A stretch of 64,000 nt of DNA from JAHDHW01 sp965277415 (lineage in GTDB: Bacteria; Bacteroidota; Bacteroidia; Chitinophagales; Saprospiraceae): the NCBI GenBank assembly GCA_965277415.1, contig CBDICS010000005.1, positions 62,001 through 126,000 on the forward strand, read 5' to 3'. The notes beneath the pieces were generated by a model, which saw only the letters and a program-made list of their open reading frames with translations, had not been told where the DNA came from and did not search any database. Below are positions 1 through 10,100 of the stretch, in pieces; positions within the stretch are counted from its first letter, which is position 1; each line of letters starts with the position of its first letter. Made by a program: the position numbers and the translations under genes.

Positions 1-1
1 T

Positions 2-2824
2 GGTTTGCAAGTCATTGTTATGCATAGTGATGATTGTGTAAATTTTACCGCTGTTACAAATTGCTATACAGCCTCTACTAGTGGAGGCGGAGGTGGAGTG
101 AATGTGTTTATTTTAGAAGCCAGTGATTATATAGTTGGGGAAACCTATTTTATAATGTTAGATGGATGGCTAGGTGATTATTGTGATTATTCTATTCAGG
201 TATTAACTGGTTCTACAAGCGTTCCACCTTTGTCGACCCCCTCTTTACCTTCTGGATTGACCCCAGTTTGCCCAGGTGCTACTTCAATTACTTATTCGAT
301 ACCAGCGGTACCTTTTGCTACAGGATATAATTGGAGTTTACCAGCAGGTACTACTCATACCCTTAGTGCGGATGGCTTGTCTGTCAATGTAGATTATAGT
401 ACAAGTGCTATAAGTGGAAATATTTGTGTCGAAGCTTATAATGACTGTGAATTAGGTAGTCAAATATGTTTGCCAATCACAATACAAAATTTACCTCCTA
501 GTATAGATTATGGAGAGTATTGTGCAGGAGAGACCTTTTATTATCTTGGTAATAATACCAATTATACAGCAGGTTCTTATTATATCACGATACCTGGTGC
601 TTCAGTGCTAGGGTGTGATAGTATCGTTCAGTTAGAAGTAATTGAAAACCCGATTAAAGAAACCTTTTTAATGGAAACAATCTGTGAGGGAGAGACCTTC
701 GAAGTTGGAGGTATTACTTTTAATCAAAGCAATGCTTCACTTTCCGTATCCTTAACTTCAAGCGAAGGCTGCGATAGTACAGTCTATCTTGATTTGACAG
801 TTTTAAATCCTCAAGCAATAATTCAACAGCCTGAGATCATTAATTGTAATTCTACAAATGTTTTTATAAATGGCGCTTTTTCTAATGCAGATATTTATAA
901 TTGGTCTACCTCTACAGGAAATATAATTGGAGGCCTTGGGACTTCTGTAGTAACTGTTGATGCGGCAGGGCTTTATCTATTAGAAGTTCAAAGTACTCAT
1001 TTAGGAGTAACTTGTTCAGCTTCTACTAATGTAGTAGTAGAAGAGTATTTTGATTTGCCACAGATTAATATTAATTCTACAGACTTAAGTTGTAATGGGA
1101 GTAATGATGGGAGTGCTAACGCTACCCCAACTGGGGGAGAGGCTCCATATACTTATAGTTGGTCTACAGGTGTAAGCACCCCAAGTATAAGTGATCTGAC
1201 TCCAGGTAATTATTCATTAACTCTTACCGGAACAAATGGATGTGAGTCTGTGGAATCATTTCTAATATCAGAACCAGCTGCGCTCAGTTATAATATTGTT
1301 TTAGAAAATGTAACATGTAGTGGTAGTAATAATGGTATAGCTTCTGCAACTGCCTCTGGTGGTCTAGCACCTTATACTTATGAATGGAGTACAGGGACAG
1401 TTTCGAACCTTGAGACTGGCCTAGCTCCGGGCAATTATGATCTTTCGATTACTGATGCCAATGGATGCCAAATTTATGATAATTTTAATATTACTGAACC
1501 TGATCCAATTCTATTAGCCGCTTCATCTACTCAAGCAATTTGTAATGGAGAAACTGGTAGTGCATCAATTACAGCAACAGGTGGAAGCGGTTCACTTTCT
1601 TATCAATGGAGTAGTAATCCAATTCAAACAACACCTACTATAAGTAATTTACCTGCCGGAATTTATGCGGTAACGGTAACTGATCAAAGTAATTGTACTG
1701 CAAGCACAACAGTAGAAATTCTAGAACCTGCTGAAATTCAACTCAATATCACTGGTAGCAATCCTACCTGTTTCAATAGTTCGAATGGTACAGTTGCGGT
1801 TACCGCTTCAGGAGGAAGCGGCACCTTGGCTTATTTTTGGAATACACCACAAGGACATACTTCTCCATCTCTATCTGACCTTCAAGCTGGCTTATATGAA
1901 GTCACGGTGACTGACGAAAATAATTGTTTTGAAATTATTAATATTGATTTAGAAGATCCAGATGATTTTGTGATTACTTTTAATACCCAAGATATTTTAT
2001 GCCATGGAAATGCTACAGGAGCAATTACCGCCTCAGTTGTAGGAGGTACAGCCCCGTATACTTATAATTGGGATGATGTCAGTTTTCAAAATACGGCTTC
2101 TGCTACAGAATTACCAACAGGAATTTATACTGTAACCATTACAGATGCTAATAATTGCACTGTTGAATCTTCAGCGATATTGACTGAACCAATGGCAGGA
2201 TTAGAAATAATAGCAAATGCTACTCCTGCAAATTGTGGTATAACGAATGGTGCATTTGATTTAACTATAAATGGAGGAATAGCTCCTTACAGTTTTGAAT
2301 GGACGAATGGCCTTCCACCTATTGAAGATCCAACTAGTTTGGGCGCAGGTACTTATACTGTGATCGTAACAGATGATAGTGGATGTTCTACTAGTGAAAA
2401 TCTTTCTATTAATACTACTGCAGGTCTTGATGTTTCTGTTGACTTAATTGATGTTAGTTGCTATGGTTTGGCTGATGGACAAATGGATGTTACTGTTGTT
2501 GGAGGAATAGCTCCATATAGTTTTGAATGGAATGATACAAGTAATAATGATAATGAAGATTTTATAAATATTGCTGCGAATGATTACAGTGTTACAATTA
2601 CAGATAGTGATGGTTGTTCTGTTGTTGCAACAGGAATAATAGAGGAACCAGAAGCATTAATAGGAACGGCGATACCGATAGCGGCAACTTGCGGAGGAAC
2701 TGATGGAAATATTGAGGTAATTGTAAGTGGAGGCGTGGAACCTTATGACTTTGATTGGAATTTGATTGCTTATGATGGCATGCAGAATCTGACAAATCTT
2801 CCCCGGGCTATTACACTGTTTTAA
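2..2824 (+). CDS. Giant SprB-repeat surface protein, N-terminal part (5' end outside window)
   Basis: This is the first readable part of a giant secreted adhesin-like protein. The frame is open from the window edge, so the true start and signal peptide lie upstream. The first 80 or so residues resemble the cysteine-rich domain near residues 110-190 of the protein at 7147-15771, so roughly 100 residues are missing. About eight SprB-type units follow, each with a cysteine near the start, a GG-x-x-PY-x-(Y/F)-x-W core and an ITDxNGC end. The frame stops at 2824 because one base appears to be missing from the CCCC run at 2801-2804; the SprB reading continues in the next frame. In the family, SprB-type proteins are exported by the type IX system and act in gliding and adhesion. 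Function here is inferred. Confidence 0.8.
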   Translation, partial: GLQVIVMHSDDCVNFTAVTNCYTASTSGGGGGVNVFILEASDYIVGETYFIMLDGWLGDYCDYSIQVLTGSTSVPPLSTPSLPSGLTPVCPGATSITYSIPAVPFATGYNWSLPAGTTHTLSADGLSVNVDYSTSAISGNICVEAYNDCELGSQICLPITIQNLPPSIDYGEYCAGETFYYLGNNTNYTAGSYYITIPGASVLGCDSIVQLEVIENPIKETFLMETICEGETFEVGGITFNQSNASLSVSLTSSEGCDSTVYLDLTVLNPQAIIQQPEIINCNSTNVFINGAFSNADIYNWSTSTGNIIGGLGTSVVTVDAAGLYLLEVQSTHLGVTCSASTNVVVEEYFDLPQININSTDLSCNGSNDGSANATPTGGEAPYTYSWSTGVSTPSISDLTPGNYSLTLTGTNGCESVESFLISEPAALSYNIVLENVTCSGSNNGIASATASGGLAPYTYEWSTGTVSNLETGLAPGNYDLSITDANGCQIYDNFNITEPDPILLAASSTQAICNGETGSASITATGGSGSLSYQWSSNPIQTTPTISNLPAGIYAVTVTDQSNCTASTTVEILEPAEIQLNITGSNPTCFNSSNGTVAVTASGGSGTLAYFWNTPQGHTSPSLSDLQAGLYEVTVTDENNCFEIINIDLEDPDDFVITFNTQDILCHGNATGAITASVVGGTAPYTYNWDDVSFQNTASATELPTGIYTVTITDANNCTVESSAILTEPMAGLEIIANATPANCGITNGAFDLTINGGIAPYSFEWTNGLPPIEDPTSLGAGTYTVIVTDDSGCSTSENLSINTTAGLDVSVDLIDVSCYGLADGQMDVTVVGGIAPYSFEWNDTSNNDNEDFINIAANDYSVTITDSDGCSVVATGIIEEPEALIGTAIPIAATCGGTDGNIEVIVSGGVEPYDFDWNLIAYDGMQNLTNLPRAITLF

Positions 2825-3537
2825 TCACTGATACCAATGGCTGTTCAATAAATCTAGAAACTGATATTGTTATTTCTGATGGACCAAGTATCAATCTTAT
2901 AGCTGTAGATGCACTATGTGCTGGAGAAAACTCTGGCAGTCTTGACTTGGAGGTTATTGGCGGCACAGCGCCTTATACTTATGCTTGGAATAATAATCTG
3001 CCTAGCATAGAAGATCATAATAATATCGAAGCTGGAATGTATAGCGTGACAGTAACCGATGCGAATAATTGTTTTGTGCAAAGTGATGCAATTATTTTAG
3101 AACCTCAAGAGATAACAATTTTTACAACACTTACTGATGTTACTTGTTCCGGTGAAAACGATGGTGTGGTTAATGCAATAGCCTCCGGCGGAGCCGCTCC
3201 CTACACTTATCAATGGAGTAATGGACAAATTGGAGAAGTAGCAACTAACTTGCCTGCTGGTATATTTGATCTTACAATTACTGATGCAAATAATTGCTCT
3301 GTAGTAAATAGTATTAATATGATGGAGGCAGATCCAATATCTGCTCTTTATACAATTTCAAATCCTTCTTGTCCAGGAGATCAGAATGCTAGCATCGACC
3401 TCAGTATATCTGGAGGAGGAGGAGATTATAATTTTGAATGGTCAAATGGTATACAAAGCGAAGATCAAAATAACCTAAGTCCGGGCGTATATTCTGTAAG
3501 CGTTTCTGATCAAAACGGGATGCACTTCAGTTTTTGA
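2803..3537 (+). pseudogene. Giant SprB-repeat protein, middle part in shifted frame
   Basis: This stretch continues the preceding protein in another frame. Read from 2803 it gives an uninterrupted SprB sequence that completes the unit broken at 2804 (PGYYTVLITDTNGC) and adds three full units with the cores GGTAPYTYAW, GGAAPYTYQW and GGGGDYNFEW. It ends at a stop at 3537 just after a unit end where DQNG should be followed by C. An extra base in the GGG run at 3517-3519 explains the stop. The coding character is fully kept across the shifted part, which favours sequencing or assembly errors or a very recent mutation over old decay. Treated as a piece of one gene spanning 2-6385. Confidence 0.75.
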
Positions 3538-6385
3538 AAATATTTCTATTAGTGACCCTGCACCGCTTAATGTGAGTGCCTCCCCTTCTATGGCTTCTTG
3601 TGATACGGCGAATGGTGCAATTGATTTATCAGCTGAAGGAGGTTCTGGAACATATACTTTCTCCTGGTCGGATGGATTGAATACTACTGAAGATCAGAAT
3701 GGTTTGATTGCAGGGTTTTATGAAGTAACAGTTACAGATTCAAATGGCTGTACAGCTACTACAAGTATAGAGGTTGAAAACCCACCAGTAATTTCTGTAA
3801 CCGCAATTTCAAATGATGTACTATGTTATGGAGAATCTAATGGTGCGATTAATGTAATTGTTTCTAATGGAACAGCTCCGTTTACATACATTTGGGATAA
3901 TGCGAGCCAAATGACAGCTAATCTTTTTGGACTTTCTAGTGGAGATTATACACTTACGGTAACCGATGCTAATAATTGTAGTGCGGTAACAACTGCAACA
4001 ATTGAAGAACCCAATGATATTGAAATTATAATGTCTGCTTCAGATGCTTCTTGCGGCGAAGCTAATGGAGCAATCTTTATTGCTGTATCAGGAGGAGCTG
4101 GAAGTTTTTCTTATACTTGGAGTAATGGTTCTGTTTTAGAAGATCCAACCGCTTTACTGGCCGGAGTTCATGAAGTGACGGTTACAGATGCTAATAATTG
4201 TACAGCTACAAATAATATTGAAGTTCAAACTCCCAATCAACTAACTGCGTCTGTGATAGTCTCGGATGCATTATGTAATGGAGATCAATCAGGCAGTATT
4301 GACTTAGCCATTACTGGTGGGCAAATGCCCTATACCTTTAATTGGAGTAATGGTTTGGGCGTGATACAAAATCCCACAAATTTACAAGCAGGTCAGTATA
4401 GCGTTACGATTACAGACGATTTGTCTTGTACGCTTATTATGAATGCTGAAATATCGGAACCTGCTGCTATCAGCTCACAGGTATTGACAACCTATGAGTC
4501 TTGTAATAACACAGATGGAAGTATAGATATTACAGTGATTGGAGGTACACCTCCTTATAGTTTTGAATGGCAGGATGGTATTGGTATAATGGAAGATCCA
4601 GTCAACTTGAATGCTGGAACTTATTCGGTTACTATTACAGACGCTAATGCTTGCGAATACATTACGAGTGCAGAAGTTACAAGTTCACCACCATATTTCA
4701 TCAATGCTTTTACTACAGATATTGCCTGCAATGGTGAAGCAAGTGGCTTAATTAACCTTAATGTAGAAGGAGGGAATCCACCATATACGTTTAATTGGAA
4801 TAATGGCGCAAACACGGAAGATCTTTCGTCATTGTCAGGTGGACAGTATGTAGTAACAGTTTCTGATAGTGAAGGATGCACAGTCTCTTATGAAGCTGAA
4901 ATAATTGAGCCTCCTTTATTAGAAGCTTTTCTAATAGAGCCAATCAATGTTAGTTGTAATGGTTTATCTGATGGGGGTATTGTGATGGAAGTGGTAGGTG
5001 GGACACCTGGATATGAATTTGATTGGAATGATGATAATTTAGATGGTATTCAAAATCCTTCAGGTTTAGAAACAGGAGACTATGAAGTAATCATTACAGA
5101 TTTGAATGGCTGTCAAACTGGATTGACTTCATTTATATCTGAACCATTACCGCTATCTTTTGCTGCCTCTATTACTAACTTGAATTGTTATGGAGGAAGT
5201 AATGGAGCTATTGATTTAGAGGTGACAGGCGGAACAACACCGTATAACTTTGACTGGAATAATGGCGTTTTTTCTATAGAAGATATTGAAGGTATCCAAT
5301 CAGGACAATATGATATTATTATAACAGATGCGAATGGTTGTGATACTTCGGCATCTTATGTACTCCTTGATCCAGATGAAATTTTTATTAATATTGAAAA
5401 TGTATCAGATTATAATGGTTTCAATATTTCATGTTTTGGAGAGCAAGATGGTTTTGTAGAACTCTCTGCTACGGGAGGAGCATTACCCTATAATTTTCTA
5501 TGGGAAGATGGAATCATATCAAATCAGCATTTCAATTTAACAGCAGGCGACTATGCAGTGCTTATGACAGATGGGAATGGCTGTACAATTGAAACGCAGT
5601 TTTTACTTACGAGCCCAAATCAGATTAATGCCGACTTGGAAATCATTGACCCCAGTTGCTTTGATGAAAATGATGGGCAGGTATTTATTACAAATACATC
5701 TGGTGGTATTGCGCCTTATTTATATGCTCTTGAAGGAGATTATTTTTCAGAATATGATCAATTTGACTTATTAAGCGGAGGAGTTTATGAGCTTTATATT
5801 CAGGATGCAAATGGTTGCGAGGAGCCAATAGAATTGGAAATATTAAATCCAGTTGAGCTAAATGTTGATCTTGGTAGTGAGACGATCATTCAATTAGGGG
5901 ATAGCATTCAATTAGAGCCAATCCTAAATATTCCATTCTCTTCTTTGGATACTTTTATCTGGAGACCTGAGTCTATAACTACAATTGATCCATGGGTGCG
6001 ACCCACTGAATCAATGATTTATTCTATTCAGGTTATTAGTGAAAATGGATGCATCGCACAAGATGAATTGAAAGTACTTGTGAAAAAAGACAGATTGGTC
6101 TATGTCCCGAATATTTTTACTCCAAATAATGATGGAAGTAACGATTTGTTTTATCCGCATTTTGGAAAAGGAGTAAATAAAATAAATACTTTTCGAGTTT
6201 TTGATCGTTGGGGTGAACTGGTTTTTGAAGCATTAGATTTCAACCCAAATCTTAATACAATAGGTTGGGATGGAAAATTGAAAGGTACAAATGCTGTATC
6301 AGGTGTGTATATCTACCTAATTGAAGTTGAATTTGCTGATGGGAGAGTAGAAGTTTACAGTGGAGATATAAGTCTTATTAAGTGA
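3521..6385 (+). CDS. Giant SprB-repeat protein, C-terminal part with gliding/T9SS type B domain
   Basis: The reading frame returns to that of the first segment at 3521. This part has about ten more SprB units, bringing the visible total to about 21. A spacer domain follows (VDLGSETIIQLGDSIQLEP), close to one in the neighbouring paralogue. The last 100 or so residues are the gliding-motility-associated C-terminal domain: YVPNIFTPNNDGSNDLF, then FRVFDRWGELVF, then GWDGKLKG and a GDISLIK end. That domain is the type B sorting signal for type IX secretion and surface attachment. An in-frame GTG at 3572 would be picked as a start by a gene caller, but nothing suggests a real start there. A terminator follows at 6464-6492. 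Confidence 0.85.
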   Translation, partial: CTSVFENISISDPAPLNVSASPSMASCDTANGAIDLSAEGGSGTYTFSWSDGLNTTEDQNGLIAGFYEVTVTDSNGCTATTSIEVENPPVISVTAISNDVLCYGESNGAINVIVSNGTAPFTYIWDNASQMTANLFGLSSGDYTLTVTDANNCSAVTTATIEEPNDIEIIMSASDASCGEANGAIFIAVSGGAGSFSYTWSNGSVLEDPTALLAGVHEVTVTDANNCTATNNIEVQTPNQLTASVIVSDALCNGDQSGSIDLAITGGQMPYTFNWSNGLGVIQNPTNLQAGQYSVTITDDLSCTLIMNAEISEPAAISSQVLTTYESCNNTDGSIDITVIGGTPPYSFEWQDGIGIMEDPVNLNAGTYSVTITDANACEYITSAEVTSSPPYFINAFTTDIACNGEASGLINLNVEGGNPPYTFNWNNGANTEDLSSLSGGQYVVTVSDSEGCTVSYEAEIIEPPLLEAFLIEPINVSCNGLSDGGIVMEVVGGTPGYEFDWNDDNLDGIQNPSGLETGDYEVIITDLNGCQTGLTSFISEPLPLSFAASITNLNCYGGSNGAIDLEVTGGTTPYNFDWNNGVFSIEDIEGIQSGQYDIIITDANGCDTSASYVLLDPDEIFINIENVSDYNGFNISCFGEQDGFVELSATGGALPYNFLWEDGIISNQHFNLTAGDYAVLMTDGNGCTIETQFLLTSPNQINADLEIIDPSCFDENDGQVFITNTSGGIAPYLYALEGDYFSEYDQFDLLSGGVYELYIQDANGCEEPIELEILNPVELNVDLGSETIIQLGDSIQLEPILNIPFSSLDTFIWRPESITTIDPWVRPTESMIYSIQVISENGCIAQDELKVLVKKDRLVYVPNIFTPNNDGSNDLFYPHFGKGVNKINTFRVFDRWGELVFEALDFNPNLNTIGWDGKLKGTNAVSGVYIYLIEVEFADGRVEVYSGDISLIK

Positions 6386-6463
6386 TGGAACAAAATTATC
6401 AATAAGCTATTTTGAAATTAAAAAATTTAGTCGGTTATATAATTTGTAGGAATCAAAACTTGG

Positions 6464-6492
6464 ACGAAGCTTAAGAGGCTTCGTTCTTTTTT
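6464..6492 (+). terminator. Rho-independent terminator of the first giant gene
   Basis: A perfect 7-bp stem (ACGAAGC with GCTTCGT) around a 7-base loop is followed by a run of T at 6487-6492. It lies about 80 bases after the stop codon at 6385. Confidence 0.8.
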
Positions 6493-7095
6493 ATCTATGA
6501 AGTTGATTTTAAAATGGAGGTTGAGGTTTGTTGTAAATGTCATGAAGATAACTGATCAAGGATAAAATGTGAAATGACTTACTTTATAGCTTATTTCAAA
6601 TATATAGTAGAGTTTATTTAAAATACTTACGGTGTTTTAGTTATCTGATTGATAATCAATAAGTTATGATCTTGTAGAATAGATTTGAATAAGATTTGGA
6701 ATATAAAGAATTTATTTATTAACACCTATTTTAGGAATTTGGGTTAAGTTTTTATATATTTGATCTTCCCGTTTAGCGTCAAGAACCCTTGTACGCTATC
6801 TATTCAATAACTTAATTTATTAGAGCAAATTTGACTTTATAGTTAAATATTATAATGCGTAACTGGTTGTCAGTAGCTTATATTAATTTTTTGCTATAAA
6901 AGAATAGCATTAATTTAGAATTAAGAACTGTATTCACTAATCATTTTTTGTATTTTCTGATTATTGTTTATCTTTAACCACCCTTTTAACAAATTTATTT
7001 AGATCACTTACTCTTGTAAAATATCCCATATAGTTTATAATTTGGTTGATTACAGGTTTATGTGTGTATTAGCTTCCTGTTAAAAAATTAATTAT

Positions 7096-7120
7096 GACTA
7101 CTTTGAAAGTAGTCCTTTTT
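7096..7120 (+). promoter_or_regulatory. Terminator-like hairpin 26 bases before the giant gene start
   Basis: GACTACTTT (7096-7104) and AAAGTAGTC (7106-7114) form a near-perfect palindrome, foldable as a 6-bp stem with a TTTGAAA loop, followed by CTTTTT. It sits in the leader of the gene at 7147 rather than after a gene. The third giant gene has the same arrangement at 17328-17370. It may be an attenuator or a barrier to readthrough from upstream; the sequence alone cannot decide. Confidence 0.45.
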
Positions 7121-7146
7121 ATATTTAAAATAAAAACTGCGCTCAA

Positions 7147-10100
7147 ATGAGACCTAAATTTACCCTTGTATTTGTCCTAATATTGTTAGGATTTTCTTTT
7201 TCAAATGCTCAAGACTGCGATCCTACTTCGCCCCCTGATGAAGCGGCGGCAGGATGTGCTTGTGCTTATCCTGATTGTGATGTAGGATTGAGTGGATTTT
7301 CGGGAACATTAGGAGATCCTAATGGATTTGTAACCCCAATTCCAGAATGTACAGATGGTGCAGGTGGAACTTTTCATAATGATGATTGGATTGCATTTAT
7401 AGCAGGGAGTACTAGTATATCAATTACTATTACACCTTCTAACTGTAATACGGTTGGTGGCTTGACAGGTGTTCAGGCAGGTTTTTATGGAAACTGTGAT
7501 GCAAGTGCTTCCGCAGAAGGGATTCCTTCTGATGGTCTTTTGGTACAATGTTCTTGTTCTTCTAGCGCTTTGACACTTGATTATGATGCTTTTGTGTGTG
7601 GTCAGACTTATTATATCTTTTTAGATGGATGTGGAGGATCTGTATGTGATTATGATATCGTAGTCAATAGTGGATCTACTACACTCAATCCTCCTGGTCC
7701 TCTAGGTAGTATTACTGGACCTACTGATGTTTGTCCTGGTCAAACAGTTACTTATACAATAGATGAAGTATTTTGTGTTCCAGATTATGACTGGACAGTT
7801 ACAGGTGGAGGTGTAATAGTTTCTGAAGACGGAGCTACCTGTACTGTAACATGGAATTCAGGTGGATCAATTTCTACCTTTGGAGAGAATGCTTGTTTTA
7901 TGACTAACATTTCTCCACCATTAAATGTTAACGTAACACCTTTAGCAGATCTTTTTGCAGAAGGTAATTATTGTGATAATGAACCAGGGTTTCTTTTCCC
8001 TCCTGGTTCAGGTGGTACACTCTATACTGCTGGAGTATGGACAATTACAGAAACACTTACATCAGGCCCGAATATTGGATGTACTCAAAATACGATACTA
8101 ACCGTTACTACAACGCCAACATATAATCAGGTAGTTGATAGGGTGATTTGTTTTGGAGATCAAGTTACTTACGGCGGATTACCGTATATGATGGGAGGTT
8201 CTTATGATATACCTTTACAAACCACAACTTATTTATGTGATAGTAATATTACTTTAAACCTTACAGTTTTAGATCCTTTATCCTTTATAAATCTTACTCC
8301 TCCTCTCGATCAAATCACTTGTACCAATACTTCTGTTATTGTAGATGGGTCTCAGTCTTTTCCGGCTCAGGACATTCAACAGTATTTATGGACTACTTTT
8401 GACGGTGATATATGTGGAGGTCAGGGAAGTCCTGTAATGACAGCTTGTGCTCCCGGTAACTACTGTCTTGAGGTTTCATATTCCCAATTTGATCCAACAA
8501 CAGGAGTAAATGTAAGCTGTTCCGATCAATCCTGTATTGAGATCACCGAAAATATAGATGCTCCATCCCTAAGTATTGTTGGAACTGATTTGAGTTGTGG
8601 AGGAGCTGGTGATGGTTCTGCTACTGTCACAATTACTGGGGGACAACCAGATTTTCTGATAGCATGGAATGATGTTAATAATTCAACAACAGAAACTGTT
8701 GAGGATTTACCTGCTGGAACATACACCGTAGCCGTGTTTAGTTTAACTAATGGATGTACAGCACAAGAAACGATTACTATTCTCGAACCTGATGCTATTC
8801 AGTTAGATATGAGCAGTGTTGATGCCTTATGTAATGGAGGTAATGATGGAACTGCATCCGTAGTTGCGAGTGGTGGATCACCTGATTATACATATGAGTG
8901 GAATACCACGCCAGTTCAAGTCGGAACAACGGCAACAGGACTTGCAGCAGGAACATATACAGTAATCGTAACAGATGCAAATGATTGTACGAGTGAAAAT
9001 ACAGTAGATGTAGGACAAGCCATGCCAATGTCTGTGACGATAGATGGTGTTGATATATTATGTAATGGTGAAAATACAGGAACTGCAACAGCAAATGGAT
9101 TGGGAGGAAGCGGTGTATATACTTATTCATGGAATACAAGCCCAGAACAAGTAGACCAAACGGCTATTAACTTGACTGCGAATAGTTATACCGTAATTAT
9201 AACAGATGAAAATGGTTGTACTGCTACAGAATCAATAACATTGAATGAAGAAGCTGTATTAGAATTAGAGACAAGTTCAACTGATGCCTCTTGTGGAGGT
9301 AATAATGATGGTAGTGCTAGTGTAATAGCTACAGGAGGCGCGGGTTCTTATGAATATGAATGGAATACAAACCCTGTGCAAAACGGTTCAACTGCCTCAA
9401 ATATCCCTACAGGTAATTATACTGTACTAGTTACAGATGATAATGGTTGTACCCAAGAAGCAATGGTAAGTGTGAATGAACCAGCTGGAGTTATGGTAAC
9501 AACAGATTTTATGGACGCTCAATGTAATGGTGCGAGTGATGGAGAAGCAAGTGTATCTACAAGTGGTGGCACACCTCCTTTTGATTTTACTTGGAGTACC
9601 GTTCCTGTGCAAAATGGCCCAACAGCAAATGATCTAGCTGCTGGCTCATATACAGTGACCGTAGAAGATGCCAATGGCTGTCAAGTAATTGAGGTAGTAG
9701 ATGTAGGAGAACCGAGTGCTGTAAACTTAGTAGAAACTGGTGTTGATGTATTATGTAATGGTGCTTCAAGTGGAGAAGCAAGCGTCGTAGCAAGTGGCGG
9801 TACACCTCCATACGATTATCAGTGGGATGATAACTCCAATCAAACTACAGCTACGGCTACAGGTTTAGGTGCTGGCACTTACGCGGTGATCGTCACGGAT
9901 GCCAATGATTGTACAGAAACAGTAAGTGTGATTGTTGATGAACCTACAGAGATCAGCTTAGTTGAAGGAGGTACAGATGCACTTTGTTTCGAATCAGAAG
10001 ATGGAGAAGTAACTGTAACAGCTACTGGTGGAGTGGCACCATATGAATATCTATGGGATGATAACTCCAATCAAACTACAGCTACAGCTACAGGTTTAGG

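Larger units (their letters stand above)
6386..7146. other. 761-bp gene-free, AT-rich spacer between two giant genes
   Basis: No credible ORF on either strand. It holds the terminator at 6464-6492, a hairpin at 6774-6798 (TAGCGT/ACGCTA arms extended by CAA/TTG, no T run), and a terminator-like hairpin at 7096-7120 close to the next start codon. The length suggests a long promoter and leader region for the gene at 7147. No clear TTG / TAnnTTTG promoter pair could be fixed by eye. Confidence 0.5.

Noticed and set aside
2801..3519. Programmed ribosomal frameshifting in the first giant gene
   Set aside because: There is no slippery heptamer with a downstream structure, and two opposite shifts would be needed; read errors or simple mutations explain it better.
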